From assembly GCA_028023455.1 (NCBI GenBank), contig JAQFVV010000018.1, forward strand, positions 8,029,274-8,093,273: 64,000 bases of DNA, read 5' to 3'. Under the pieces are notes generated by a model, which worked only from the letters and a program-made list of their open reading frames with translations, made no database searches and was not told the origin of the DNA. The position numbers were made by a program, and so were the translations under genes. This stretch comes from Epiperipatus broadwayi. Lineage: Eukaryota > Onychophora > Udeonychophora > Euonychophora > Peripatidae. Of the stretch, positions 1 to 13,194 are shown piece by piece (the first letter of the stretch is position 1; every line of letters begins with the position of its first letter).

Positions 1-1589
1 AACGGCGCCAATCCATCTGATACATTTATGTATTCAATGTAGCATGAAAATATGACAACACAAAATACTGTACTGTCAGGAATGTACATCTGAACAGTAA
101 GTAGAATTAGAGAAGACATTGACTCTCCACCAACAGGAATGTTACATCTGTTGGCAAGTAGAACAATAAACAAAAAACTCCATAGGAATGGACTGCGGTC
201 TTCTGCCGACTTACAAACCCATCCATAGGCAAACAGAAGGTGTGTGGTGTATATATGCAATCCTGCCCATAGTGGATCTCATACTACATCTACTAATTAC
301 ACAAATATATCCAATCCATTGAGCCAATTCAACTACAAAACGAATAACCTAAGATTACCCTCCCTTAATATAACTTTACAAAACTATATTGCTCTTCATG
401 CCCGACTTAAATTTAACATTTAGATACATTTGCACAAATGAATTTTATAAAATTTGTTTTAAAATGTTGAGTATAGATCAGCTGCACAGATTCCATGGTC
501 AAAAACATTCCAAATTAAACACAACTGATCAAAATACAAAGTCATCAATAAACATCACTTGCATAGGGAATATACAAATCCCATTAGCATTCATCGTAAG
601 ATGCTGCAGTGATATCATTGACCCATATATTCTAATCGAATGTGAAAACCACAACATAATCAACCGCTAAAGAATCTATGCAACGTTTATACCCAACCTA
701 AATTTCATCATTTAAAATTTAAACAATAAACAATTTATACAATAAGAAAAAAAAATGGAAATGATTTTTATCAATCGGAAAACATATAAAATTAAACATT
801 ATTAATTTGATTTTAAACTTAAAAAAGTCAGATGGAAGTTCATAAACTTGAACGAAAGTTCTTAATTATTTTTAAATTTAGAGTTCATGTCAATGTAGCT
901 TACGGTAGAAGAGTCCAGGTTTCTGCTTTTAATTCCCGCGATGCCTCCATTGGAAGATAATGTTCTGGAGATGGCAATAGCTGGTACAAGGTATCACAGT
1001 CTTTTCCTTTTTCTTTTTTAAATAGAGAGTGTGGTATGTGCGTCCTACCACAACTTTCAAACACACAACGCTGGAACTGGAACTCAATATTTCTCTTTTT
1101 ATAGTAAATCTCCAGATTGAATGAACAAAGACGTCACTAATCCAAATTTTCGTTCGGGTCCGGGCTGAGGCTTGGTGCTTCCATTGGTCAAGCTAAAATC
1201 TCTTTATTCTCTTATCTAATTTACTCTCTGACTTTTTAATTAAACAGCTTTTGGATAATTAATAAACAATCATTTCCATTTACAGATTACAGGAATTAAT
1301 TAATACCTGTTTTTATTTTTACTTACGTTATTTCTTTTTTAAACTATTTTTATATTTGAATGTACTTTTTTTATCTTTTTTTATAAAAAAAAGTACATTC
1401 AAATACCTTTTTTTTATTTATTAAAAAAAAATATTTTTAAAGTTTAGCATCTGTGCGAATATATACGTTTAACAAACATTTTAATTTTAGCGTTTAGTTT
1501 TTTTTTCTTTTTAATACACTTATTTTTATATGCGAACTTAAAAGTTTTTATTTCAATTTAATGTAACGACATATTTATATATCGTTACA
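1..1589 (+). repeat. LTR-like 2.05-kb repeat, copy 1 (cut by window start)
   Basis: Position 1 aligns with 2605, and the two copies run together to the terminal CGTTACA. By eye they differ by only a few percent, plus a roughly 20-bp indel near 1360-1380. The end carries a hairpin-like TGTAACGA...TCGTTACA. The copy shows no conserved reading frame. The TG...CA ends, the length and the direct repetition suggest a long terminal repeat or a non-autonomous LTR element; this is inference, since no gag or pol is attached. Confidence 0.75.
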
Positions 1590-2130
1590 TATCAGTAAAC
1601 TTCCTCAAAAAGATAAAAACATTTAAAAAAAAAAAAAGAATTTACTTAGTGTTAGTAATTACGTTACACAAATTTGTTATATATGAAATTTCAAAAGGAC
1701 AAAACTTTTTTTTTAAAGACAAAACAGTAATTACAAATATAATGATAAAAAAAAAAGTTGACTGATGATTCCTTACTACCAGCTAAATTTCTGCCCCCTC
1801 CCTTCCAAGTTTCTTTTCTTCAACTTTTAAGTATTATTTAGGCAAGTTAAATGATTAGATTTTAAACAAGACTTTTTTTTAAAAAAAATTATGATTTATA
1901 TTTATTAATTACGTTTTATTTATTACTTTTTATTCCTCGTATTTCTCTTTACATATGCGCAATTTTTCTTACTGGCAGTACCTTTAAGACAAAATTTCAA
2001 ACTGTAACTCCACATCAATACAACAAATATATTTATACAATTTCAGAAAAAAATTTACGGGCATGATTCACTTTTAAAATTCTCAGGGCACTCGTGTTTA
2101 TTAAAGATCGGCCCAAGTTGGGTAGCCAGT
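1590..2130. other. Spacer between two LTR-like copies
   Basis: About 540 bp of AT-rich DNA lies between two same-orientation copies. If the copies are a 5' and a 3' LTR, this would be the whole internal region of a very small LTR element. I see no clear primer-binding site just after 1589 and no polypurine tract just before 2131, so a simple tandem arrangement is equally possible. Confidence 0.4.
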
Positions 2131-4180
2131 TATAACAATCGGAAGTAAGTGGAGATCGAATCTAACCGCAAAACAATATCTGCAACTACCAGGGCGCCAT
2201 CTAGGCATTTGAGCCTAGAAAAATTTATAAAGTAGGCAGATACGCGCTGTTAAGATTCCACTTTATTTAAATATTCCAATCGTTAGCCCAAGTCACTAGC
2301 TCAGTGGAGACGCAGAGATAAAAATCTATATCTTAATTTATATCTTAAATATAAATAAATAAAAGCTACTGCCAGAAATTAACACATAAAAATATTTATT
2401 TACGCACATATAAAATCATTCTAAATTCGAGGAATAAGTTTAACCTTTAGATTTTTATATTAACTTGTAAATTTACATTTAAAAAGATTTCAATAAGTTT
2501 AATTTTTATTTAGTGAGTCGAGTATGAATAGACTATATAGGTCTGCATTTGAAAAGAAAATATTCTTTCCCTTATTTAACCTTAGGCCAAAAGTTTGTAG
2601 TCAAAACGGCGCCAATCCATCTGATACATTTATGTATTCAATGTAGCATGAAAATACGACAACACAAAATACTGTACTGTCAGGAATGTACATCTGAACA
2701 GTAAGTAGAATTAGAGAAGACATTGACTCTCCACCAACAGGAATGTTACATCTGTTGGCAAGTAGAACAATAAACAAAAAACTCCATAGGAATGGACTGC
2801 GGTCTTCTGCCGACTTACAAACCCATCCATAGGCAAACAGAAGGTGTGTGGCGTATATATGCAATCCTGCCCATAGCGGATCTCATACTACATCTACTAA
2901 TTACACAAATATATCCAATCCATTGAGCCAATTCAACTACGAAATGAATAACCTAAGATTACCCTCCCTTAATATAACTTTACAAAACTATATAGCCATT
3001 CACGCCCGACTTAAATTTAACATTTAGATACGTTCGCACAAATGAATTTTATAAAATTTGTTTTAAAATGTTGAGTATAGATCAGCTGCACAGATTCCAC
3101 GGTCAAAAACATTCCAAATTAAACACAACCGATCAAAATACAAAGTCATCGATAAATGTCACTTGCATAGGGAATATACAAATCCCATTAGCATTCATCG
3201 TAAGATGCTGCAGTGATATCGTTGACCCATATATTCTAATCAAATGTGAAAACCACAACATAATCAACCGCTAAAGAATCTATGCAACGTCTATACCCAA
3301 CCTAAATTTCATCATTTAAAATTTAAACAATAAACAATTTATACAATAAGAAAAAAAAAATGGAAATGATTTTTATCAATCGGAAAACATATAAAATTAA
3401 ACATTATTAATTTGATTTTAAACTTAAAAAAGTCAGATGGAAGTTCATAAACTTGAACGAAAGTTCTTAATTATTTTTAAATTTAGAGTTCATGTCAATG
3501 TAGCTTACGGTAGAAGAGTCCAGGTTTCTGCTTTTAATTCTCGTGATGCCTCCATTGGAAGATAATGTTCTGGAGATGGCAATAGCTGGTTCAAGGTATC
3601 ACAGTCTTTTCCTTTTTCTTTTTTAAATAGAGAGTGTGGTATGTGCGTCCTACCACAACTTTCAAACACACAACGCTGGAACTGGAACTCAATATTTCTC
3701 TTTTTATAGTAAATCTCCAGATTGAATGAACAAAGACGTCACTAATCCAAATTTTCGTTCGGGTCCGGGCTGAGGCTTGGTGCTTCCATTGGTCAAGCTA
3801 AAATCTCTTTATTCTCTTATCTAATTTACTCTCTGACTTTTTAATTAAACAGCTTTTGGATAATTAATAAACAATCATTTCCATTTACAGATTACAGGAA
3901 TTAATTAATACCTGTTTTTATTTTTACTTACATTATTTCTTTTTTAAACTATTTTTATATTTAAATCTTTTTTTATAAAAAAAGTACATTCAAATACCTT
4001 TCTTTTATTTATTAAAAAAAAATATTTTTAAAGTTTAGCATTTGTGCGAATATATACGTTTAACAAACATTTTAATGTTAGCGTTTAGTTTTTTTTTCTT
4101 TTTAATACACTTATTTTTATATGCGAACTTAAAAGTTTTTATTTCAATTTAATGTAACGACATATTTATATATCGTTACA
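2131..4180 (+). repeat. LTR-like 2.05-kb repeat, copy 2 (full length)
   Basis: This is the full unit, from TATAACAATC to ATCGTTACA. The inverted copy at 46215-48342 defines both ends. The ends form a short imperfect inverted repeat (T[A/G]TAACRAT at one end, ATCGTTACA at the other). Moderately GC-rich islands are shared by all copies near 2190-2320 and 3660-3800. The short reading frames at 389-670 and 3068-3274 are the same repeat segment and are broken in copy 3, so they are probably not genes. Confidence 0.75.
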
Positions 4181-5306
4181 ATATATATATATTAGTTTAT
4201 ACAAAATAATGTAACACTTGATACTTTAAAAAATTATACTATGTTGTACAGAAATAGTCATACAATTTATGTTTAATTTATTTTTAACAAGTAGAACTAT
4301 AAGGATGTTGTAAAAAATATCTGAAAGAACTGGTATTAGTTTTATAAGCACGTGAGAAAAAGTTTTCAATGTCACTGGTTTTTAGCATTTCTGGAATATG
4401 AAAAATTGTATTGCAATTAAAAAAATATTTTAAAGACATGCCATATGAGCAGATTAATTATTATTTATATCCATATTAGCAATCATCAAAAAATCTGTAT
4501 TTCAAAGACTCTTTTCGATTATAAACATAAAATTATCATAAATTAGTAACGATAACATAATATTCTTATAATAAATTCGTTACTGCTGAATGCATCTTAA
4601 TTCTAACGCTTTGAACGTTTACTTTATCCCACTGCTATTTTCTAAGATAATGATTCAGTTTAAGTAATTGCTTGGTAAAATACTGATTTGGAAAATTTTT
4701 AACAAGAGTAAGATGGTTAAAGTTTCTATTAATACCTTTCTATGAATTTACGTTTTTTTTTTCAGAAATGGTTTAATAATCCCATGCATTGCTCCCTGTT
4801 TCTAATTTAATTTTATATACAGTATAAACCAGTATTTATACAAATTATATTCTTACACCAGATTAGTAAAGATATAACGTAAATTTTATTAAAAAACTTG
4901 AGTATTAACTTTAAAAGGCTCATTAATTTCACATTGATGTCTTAATTAAAAGAATTGAGCACCCTTAATGTCTACTTTTTGTTGCCACTTCAGTTTCTAT
5001 TACTATTTTATTTTTCCATGATACATAAACCTGGAGGATTTTTTTATTAAATTGTCCACATAAGTTAGAGACTTCTGGATTTTAACCTTTGAATCCAGGA
5101 ATAAATAACATTATACATATACATAAATATATTGCTAACTTTTTGCTTCTTTTTCCGATCAGTAAATGATTCATTTTTCAACAGTGATAGGCAGTTACAT
5201 TACATTGTTTTTTATTGTTTTCAGTCAGTTCTTGAAACTTATCTCACTGCCCATTACTTTATTAATAATGAATAGTAATATTTGAATACAAGTATAATTT
5301 ATATAC
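4181..5306. other. AT-rich intergenic DNA
   Basis: I see no gene, structured repeat or recognisable element here, apart from short AT runs after the end of the LTR-like copy. Confidence 0.5.
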
Positions 5307-5530
5307 TTGAAGTTTAGACGTAATTGTAGAGGATTCGAACACAGCTTTTTAAGCTCCCTTCAACTATCCACTTTATCTCATACAACCGATACACATGACA
5401 ACATACATGTAAAAAAGATAAATGATTTCCAATATATGTATTTCGTTCTAAACCAACGCTTACCAGTTGGTCCAGATCATCATCTCCGCCACAATTTATG
5501 TCATGTGCTCAATTTATACTAAGGTAGCAA
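5307..5530 (-). repeat. Hammerhead-bearing short element, family 1, degenerate copy
   Basis: Read on the minus strand, 5472 to 5429 matches the hammerhead-bearing repeat at 6311-6430. It keeps stem I (CCAA with TTGG), the GAAA segment and the cleavage-site adenine. The CUGAUGA core has decayed to CTGGTAA. The flank up to about 5530 also matches 13890-14058. A 71-codon reading frame on the plus strand is antisense to this repeat and is not a gene. Confidence 0.6.
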
Positions 5531-6310
5531 ATCTTAAAACTTTAAAGGATAGACTTTACTCCACCTTACAAGTCTTCAACTATCCATACCATTAAAAATT
5601 TGATGATGGAACGCCAAAATCAGTTAACTATGAACTAAATACCAAAAAAGTCATAGTTTCTTTAGAAAATCGTCAGTTGACTACATGAAAATATTCAAAT
5701 GTCACTTGATTTAAATTCGTACTATAGTCATGGTAGATGTGTGAACTGATGCTTTATTAATCTGTCTTTGCTTAAAACATTTTATTGTAGATAATGTTCA
5801 AAAATATGTTTTTCCAACTATTTTTAAAAAAATCAATAAATAAAAATTGTATTGTTTTAATATTCTTTAGAATAAAAACACTTCGAGCTTGTTGTCTTCT
5901 ATCACAAGAAATTTAGTTATTGATTAACATATTTTTATCTCTTAGTTTTAATTAAAATTATCGTTCGTTTTATCTAAAATTAATTATATATTATTTTGTT
6001 TCAAATTTTTATTAGTTATTTTTACCACGTATTTTCAACTAGTAAACTTAATTTTTTTATAGTAAGTTAAAATTATATATATATATATATATCACTGTTT
6101 AAATGCCAATGATGTATTTAAATGCTAAATCTATAGCTAAATATAAAATAATAATATTATATTACAAATCATTTTTGATCGATCCTATTCTAAAAGTTCT
6201 GTATTGCTGTGTTTCATTTTAATTTTTCACTGGTTATGCTATTGTAGAATCTGGTAAAAATTGTTTGGAATCTTAATAAAAGCCGAGCACTGATCGTATA
6301 TATATATATG

Positions 6311-6430
6311 GAAGATTATGATCTGGCCCAACTGATGAGTGCTGGTTCTGCACGAAATACATATGTTGGCAATCATTTATCTTTTCACATACGTGTAGTC
6401 ATGTGCATCGATTATCTGAAATGAAGTAAA
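6311..6430 (+). repeat. Hammerhead-bearing short element, family 1
   Basis: This is a short dispersed repeat directly downstream of an AT microsatellite. It contains the hammerhead motif at 6328-6369 and a conserved flank near 6370-6420, also seen in inverted copies near 5400 and 13985. It lies about 850 bp from its inverted partner at 5.3-5.5 kb. Confidence 0.6.
6328..6369 (+). ncRNA. Hammerhead ribozyme motif, type I
   Basis: The core CTGATGA is at 6332-6338. Stem II is GTGC/GCAC (6339-6342 with 6350-6353) around a 7-nt loop, and GAAA is at 6354-6357. Stem I is CCAA (6328-6331) with TTGG (6366-6369). Stem III is minimal, as in PLE and retrozyme hammerheads. Position 17, just before TTGG, is G, where natural hammerheads have A, C or U, so this copy is probably inactive. 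The 5.4-kb copy has A there but a damaged core. Confidence 0.75.
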
Positions 6431-8340
6431 GGATGAATATAGACTAAAAATCATAAGTTCAATTCCCTATATTTATTATAGTAAACTTTCAGTATGCTGA
6501 ATGAATACGTTAATTATATATATATATAAGAAGACAAAGAGAAAGAGATAGGCTTGCTTACTCAATAATGTAATCCTACTTTATCCAACTTTTTAAAACT
6601 CATTATAAAGCTATATTAATCTTTGTCTAGGATGAAAATAAAAACGATTTGTTCGGAAAGTTCTATAATATAGCTGTTGTTCTTTCTTTGAATTTTAGCA
6701 TTGACCTGGTTTAGATTTTTATGACCATTTAAATTGATTTATTAAAAAAATTTATTGTTTTGTACTTGCTAAATATTTTCTTTTTAAAATTTAAACTCAA
6801 ATATTGAATAATGCATGTAAATGATTAGATAATTGTATTGACTGAGCAGTCTAATGCAGTGACAGTGCTGAAATGTTTTCTAATAACGTTTAGTTTTGTT
6901 AATTAAAAACGGAGATTATTTAAATACATGTTTTTTTTTTGTCCAAAGATTTTGGGGGATTTTATCTAAGTGATGTTTGTGACCATGTTTAAAAAAAATT
7001 CACTCTTTATAGTAATTTTCTTAAATCATTTAAATTAATTTGTAGTTTTGTGTTTTTTTAAAGAGAAATGTTTAAAACTGTGTCATAATAAAACATCTTA
7101 CATAATTATGCTGCCCATCTAAGATTATATTTGCATTCTTATATTTTATAATATATATAATACTAACGTAATATTTTTAAAAACATGATAAAGAATATGC
7201 TGTAGACTTAAATGCACCTAAATAATTTTGACGCTTTTTTTAGCAGTAAAATCACTCAAAAATTTTTACAACAATTTTAAAAAATTTTCAGTCTGCATTA
7301 AAAATACTTGAAAAGTCCAAGAATCACTAGGTTCAGTTCATAGTTTATTTTAATATAAATGATTGTAAATTTAGTGAAGAATGATATGCCAGTTGACTTT
7401 AACATTAATATAATAAATAGAAAATTCCATCTGTTTTAGGCTTTTCTCAGACAATGACAAAATAAACGTCTGCAATTTTTAGTTTGTATGTTTACCAACT
7501 TAAAATTGTGAATCAACTTAAATATCTTTTAAATTCATTGGGCTGCTACTACATTAAAAAAATATCGTAGTGATATAACTATTGCAACTGAATTGATTGT
7601 TGTATAGATTGTTATTTTTCACAATTTATGTGTGGAAATTAAATCTGGATCATTCAAAAAATATGTAAGGGTATAATACTTATAAAATCAATTGATATAA
7701 TATTCAACTTGCTGAATGTAAGCCTATAGAATCTATTATAATAAAGTCATATATTTTTTGAAATAGAATGTGAAAATAATGAAAAAAACCTAGCAAACAT
7801 TTTTGGAAATTATTGTTTAATAGACTTGCCCATTACTTTTGTGAGGCATATAGTTATCAATATTACTAAAGAAATTTATCATTGACTGTCTTCACTGGCA
7901 AGATGTCATTAAAGATAAAGTATGTGAAGGACCATCATTAGTTAAGCTATTGATGTCTTTAAAAAAGTAGTTATCTTTTAAAAAAGTTAAAAGATTGTAT
8001 ACAAGATGTCAGATAAAAAAAAAAAAAGGTTCGCCTGCATGTGATAAATATACATGTGTTTCCAGATTAATTTGTGTAATCTTCCAAAATTCAATTTATT
8101 ATTTTTTTTCTATGTTATTTTTATTTTGTTTTTCTGGAATTAGAGCTTTCATTCTCTTTTACAAGTCTTCTACTAATGAGTGAATGAATAAATAATCCTC
8201 TATGACACAAGTAAAATTAATTCACTTGTTTCTAATTTTATCACAAGTGAGTATTTAAAACAAGCTGATGACATTAAGAAATTTATTATGTTAATCAAAT
8301 GCCCTAAAATTAAAATTTAAATAACAATTATTATTCAAGT
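6431..8340. other. AT-rich intergenic DNA
   Basis: About 1.9 kb with no supported gene or element. The short frame at 7995-8183 starts in low-complexity sequence and has no recognisable product. Confidence 0.5.
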
Positions 8341-9330
8341 GACCATCATTTTCCATGCTTACTCCATCTGTTAAAACAATAGCAAACTTCCCATATACTA
8401 GTGTCACCCAGTGCAAGCCATAATTAATGGATGCTAGAAGGTTTAAGCATAAAGCCCCTATTTAGTACCTATTCATCCAATATTTCCAGAAAACTTTCTA
8501 GCTTGTGGCATTGATCAGTAAGGAGCCTTGAATCTGAAAGCTCTGCACCTAGATATTTGGATCATCTGCAACCCTCTAGTAACCACACCTTTTACCTACT
8601 TAATTAACTATAAAGCAATGAGCCCAAAATGACTATACATTAATATTTTTAATCCAAGTTAAATTTTCTTATATAATCATACAAATCACAACCAGTTCAG
8701 TATCTATACATTTTGGCATCTTTGATTTTTTAATAATTATAATCACCATTGTATTTTAGATAAGATTGGAATTAAATCTCTAGAAAATCACATGATCACC
8801 ATTTTTGATACTTATACAAGCTGTTAAACAATAGCAAACTTTCCATAAAGTAGTGCTCTCAGTATCTATCATAGTAATCAAACATAGAAAATGATGGTCC
8901 TGAAATATTTTAGTGGTTTAATATTAACCAATCATGCCCACAGAATGATGATGATTTGTGATTATTTAAATCCCTAAAGATACCAAAATGTGTAGGTACT
9001 GAATTGGTTTTAGATTTGGATGACTATACAAGTGAATTAATTTGGTTTGAAAACACCATTCCATTTTCATTTTGAACTTGTAGCTTTATAGCTAACTAAA
9101 TAGGTAAAAGGTGGGATGGCTACTAAAGTGTCGAGTTCTAAATATCTAGGTGCAGTACTCTCAAATCTAAGGATCCTCACTAATAAAACTACATAGTAGA
9201 ATATCTAAGGATATTAGATGAATAAGCACTAAATAAGAATTTTATGCACAAACCTTATATCCATTGATTATTGTGGCTTGCACTGGGTGGCATTACTGCA
9301 TGGAGAGTTAAATATTCCTATCTTTACAAT
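8340..9330. repeat. Decayed palindromic element, relative of 35847-36994
   Basis: The left half (about 8340-8830) and the right half (about 8840-9320) are inverted relatives. Both align with the units at 35.85-36.99 kb. Shared stretches include the segments around 'tggatgcyagaaggytt', 'aaccctctag' and 'cacatgatcac'. The hammerhead segments are eroded, for example CTGATCA near 8505 on the minus strand. This is an older insertion of the same family. Confidence 0.7.
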
Positions 9331-9439
9331 AATTTGAAACAGTATTATTTTTAAGGTCTTATATAAAAATATTCAATATTAACTTATAAAATTTGTATTA
9401 ATAATAAATAAATATTATTTTCACAATAATTTGAAAGAG

Positions 9440-9620
<181 letters not shown>

Positions 9621-9644
9621 AAATTTTATAAGTTAATATTGAAT

Positions 9645-11530
9645 ATTTTAACATAAGATCTTACAAATAGAAATAGTTTTTAAAACACTTTCTCAAATAT
9701 AGAAACTTGATAGATTCTCAATGCTTTTTGATTATTCAGAACAATAACTAAACCTCATCAATTCAAACTCTTTTTTCTTCTACAGAGACTTCCCAGTAAC
9801 ATTTATTCAGTTTCACCTCTACTTACTTCTATGGGATTTGATAAGTTATTTTTTTGCTCAAGTGGAAAATTATAACATCTGTTATTTTAGGATGCCCTAC
9901 ACATAGCTAGGCCATTAGTGATACAATCATTACAGTTACTGGACATAGTAGTTCAATTTACAAATTAGAGAAAGATATTTAAATATTAATGTTTATAAAT
10001 AATATTATGTATGTGTAAAAGGAATTTTTCAAATAATCTAGATAATGTTTTCAGATACAATAACCAGGAAACCACCAATCAAAACTGATAACAAGCAAAA
10101 ACCAACTGTTGTATTTTTAAACCATTATGGAGAGTTTTGCTCTGTTGTATTTTTATGAAGTTTGCTCAAATAAAAGGAAACACTTTTGTCTTAATACTAC
10201 ATCATAATAGTAGTAAATAAGATTTAAGAATTTGAGGATTTTTTTATGTAATAATCTAGATAAAATTTTAGTTATGATGTAACCATGAAACAATTATTTG
10301 AAATTGGAAATGCAAGCTGAAACTACATGATCTTATAATAAGGTAGTATTCTTCTGAGAAAAGATTAATCAAGAAGCCATCACTTTTGATTTAATATTTT
10401 AGTCATCATCATGTCATAAATCAGATAAATATACTTTATGTGTTTGAAAATTTAAAGTATAAATTTTCAAAAATAACCATTTCATCTCAGCAAAGAGTTA
10501 TATTCATATAAACTTCTATAAATTGAAAATCTTAACATGTTATAGTCCAAGTGTCTATATTAACATCTTAAAACAGAGAAAAAGAAAGGTAAAACAATCT
10601 TTTTCTTATAAATAAAAGATTGCCATGACAGTAACTTCAAGATTCTTGGTGTTGATAAGCAGGAGTTACTTTCATGTGATTGTTATAAATAACATTTAAG
10701 AAATATACAATTAGAAAAAAAATTAACAATTAAATTCTATTAGTAAACTAAATGCATATCTGAGCATGCATAATCAATAAATAGCAATAGAAAAACTAGA
10801 AATCATATATGAAATAAAAATATAAATTTATTTGAATTAACAAATATGATTTAAAAATAATAGATGAATAAGTAAGTCCAAAACTAGAGTTCGAAATGTT
10901 AGCAAACTTTTAAAAATTCTGTATGAGATGATCCTTACCTCAACGTACTTGTGAAATATTGTTTTATATTATCAACAATAGTTACAGTAGCTGGAAGTGA
11001 TGATGATAGTATTTTTATTAAATTTAGATTCCTACGCATTTAATTCCGTTAATTGTGAGGTTGAAGTTTAATGCTATTAATTTGAAATAGTGTTTTTTTT
11101 CTCAATTATATAAATATCAACTTCTAACATCATCATCATTCTTCATATTATATAAATATTAAAATATATTTTGTCAAGATTTTAGTTTTACCCTTTTTAT
11201 TTATAATTTTTTGTTTTATAAAATAATTTTATTAAAGCCATAATCTTTGATTTTGTTTCAACAGATCTTTTATCTGACAACTTGCTTCAATACGTTTAGC
11301 CAATCTAATTGCATTTTTCATTGGTTTACTTTTTAATTATTTAATAACCTGTTTAACATGTAATTTACTATTTTAATTTATTAAATAATGTTCTTCAAAG
11401 TTAAGATTTTATTTTTTTATTTTTTGATTCATTTTATAATAGTAGTGATTATAATAAAGTTTGAATAAACAGCATCAACAAAATAGTATGTTAAAACATA
11501 ATTGAAACTAAAATAAATGCATACTTCAAG
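9645..11530. other. AT-rich intergenic DNA with a small repeat scrap
   Basis: No gene is seen. Around 10125-10147 there is an exact-looking piece ('ggagagttttgctctgtt') of the 35.85-36.99 kb element family. The rest is AT-rich and unrecognised. Confidence 0.4.
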
Positions 11531-11540
11531 ATAATAAAAA

Positions 11541-11673
11541 GATCGTTTGACATTTTGTGTCAGCAAAAATATTTATTTTGCTTATATGTAAAATTATAAT
11601 AAAAATAATGATTTTCAATTTTACATATATGCAAAATAAATATTTTTGCTGACACAAAATGTCAAACGATCTG
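11541..11673. mobile_element. Short palindromic MITE-like element
   Basis: Arms of about 55 bp (11541-11595 and 11616-11672) are near-perfect inverted repeats with termini GATCGTTTGACA. They are flanked by a 9-bp direct repeat TAATAAAAA (11532-11540 and 11674-11682). The target duplication is AT-rich and so only moderately convincing. There is no coding capacity. Confidence 0.65.
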
Positions 11674-11697
11674 TAATAAAAAATAATGAATTATAGT

Positions 11698-11800
11698 CAA
11701 GCGTTGGTGGTCGAGTAGTCAGCACAGCTGCCTTACAAGCAGTTGTCCCGGGTTAGTGGGTTCGCTTCCCAGTCCGTGCTATGACACATAAAAAAAAAAG
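11698..11800 (+). mobile_element. tRNA-derived SINE
   Basis: The Pol III A box TGGTCGAGTAG (from about 11707) fits TRGYNNARNNG exactly. The B box GGTTCGCTTCC (from about 11759) has one mismatch to GGTTCGANTCC. The conserved 3' signature GCTATGACACA is followed by a 10-A run. It is not an intact tRNA gene, because it has a SINE tail and related copies at 32.0, 34.6, 56.6 and 60.7 kb. Confidence 0.85.
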
Positions 11801-12108
11801 ACTTATAACGTGATAATATATTTTATAAATAATTATAATACATCACAGATGTACTTTCAGTTAATTTCTTAACTGTCTGCAACTGTAAACCATTGAAATT
11901 CAAATTTAGTAAAAGTAATTTGCTTCAGAGTCCTAATCAAGATTGATGAATATTAACATTAACACACTGTTGGTTGATTTAAATTCATGAATCTTGGGAT
12001 ATGACATGATGAAGTTTATTTCCACTAGATTTGAATTTAAATGCTTTTTAATTGAAGAAGGTTAATAAATTCACTAAAAATACTTCTGTAGATTATTATT
12101 TTTATTAC

Positions 12109-12774
<666 letters not shown>

Positions 12775-13194
12775 TAAAAGAATCAAGGATATCACCAGAA
12801 ACCTTTTTTTATTCATCAGAGTTATCTATTTCTATTGTTATAATGGTCTTCATTAATTTGTTCTTACTAAAAGCAACTACATTCTTATTAAGGCTTTAAT
12901 CAGTTACACATATACTACTTGAAAAACATCTTAAACTTATATAAAAATGTTTAGTTACCTAAAAAAATTTCATGCTCTACTTAAAGTTCAAGTCATGAAT
13001 ATGGTTCATAGACACCATGATGCATTTTAATATATATATATATATATATATCAAACAAAATATATAATAGAGCAAAACACTGAAATTAACTCTAAAATTT
13101 TAAAGTTATAAATAATAGGTATATTAGCTTAGCTATTATTGTTATGTTGAGTATCATTTATAGTACTATAAATGCTAATCAGGATAGCAGTTAC

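Noticed and set aside
2601-2864. 87-codon minus-strand frame
   Set aside because: It lies inside the LTR-like repeat and is not kept in the diverged copy.
389-3274. Two similar small reading frames (389-670 and 3068-3274) as a conserved gene
   Set aside because: They are the same stretch of a recent repeat. In the older inverted copy near 47.1-47.4 kb the frame is destroyed, so there is no sign of selection on the protein.
5307-5522. 71-codon plus-strand frame as a gene
   Set aside because: It is antisense to a hammerhead-bearing repeat and is broken in the other copies.
8262-8290. CTGATGA followed by GAAA near 8265
   Set aside because: The bases between cannot form stem II and there is no stem I.
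11698-11790. Genuine tRNA gene
   Set aside because: A and B boxes are present, but the cloverleaf is imperfect, the 3' end runs into a SINE signature and poly-A, and diverged truncated copies occur elsewhere.
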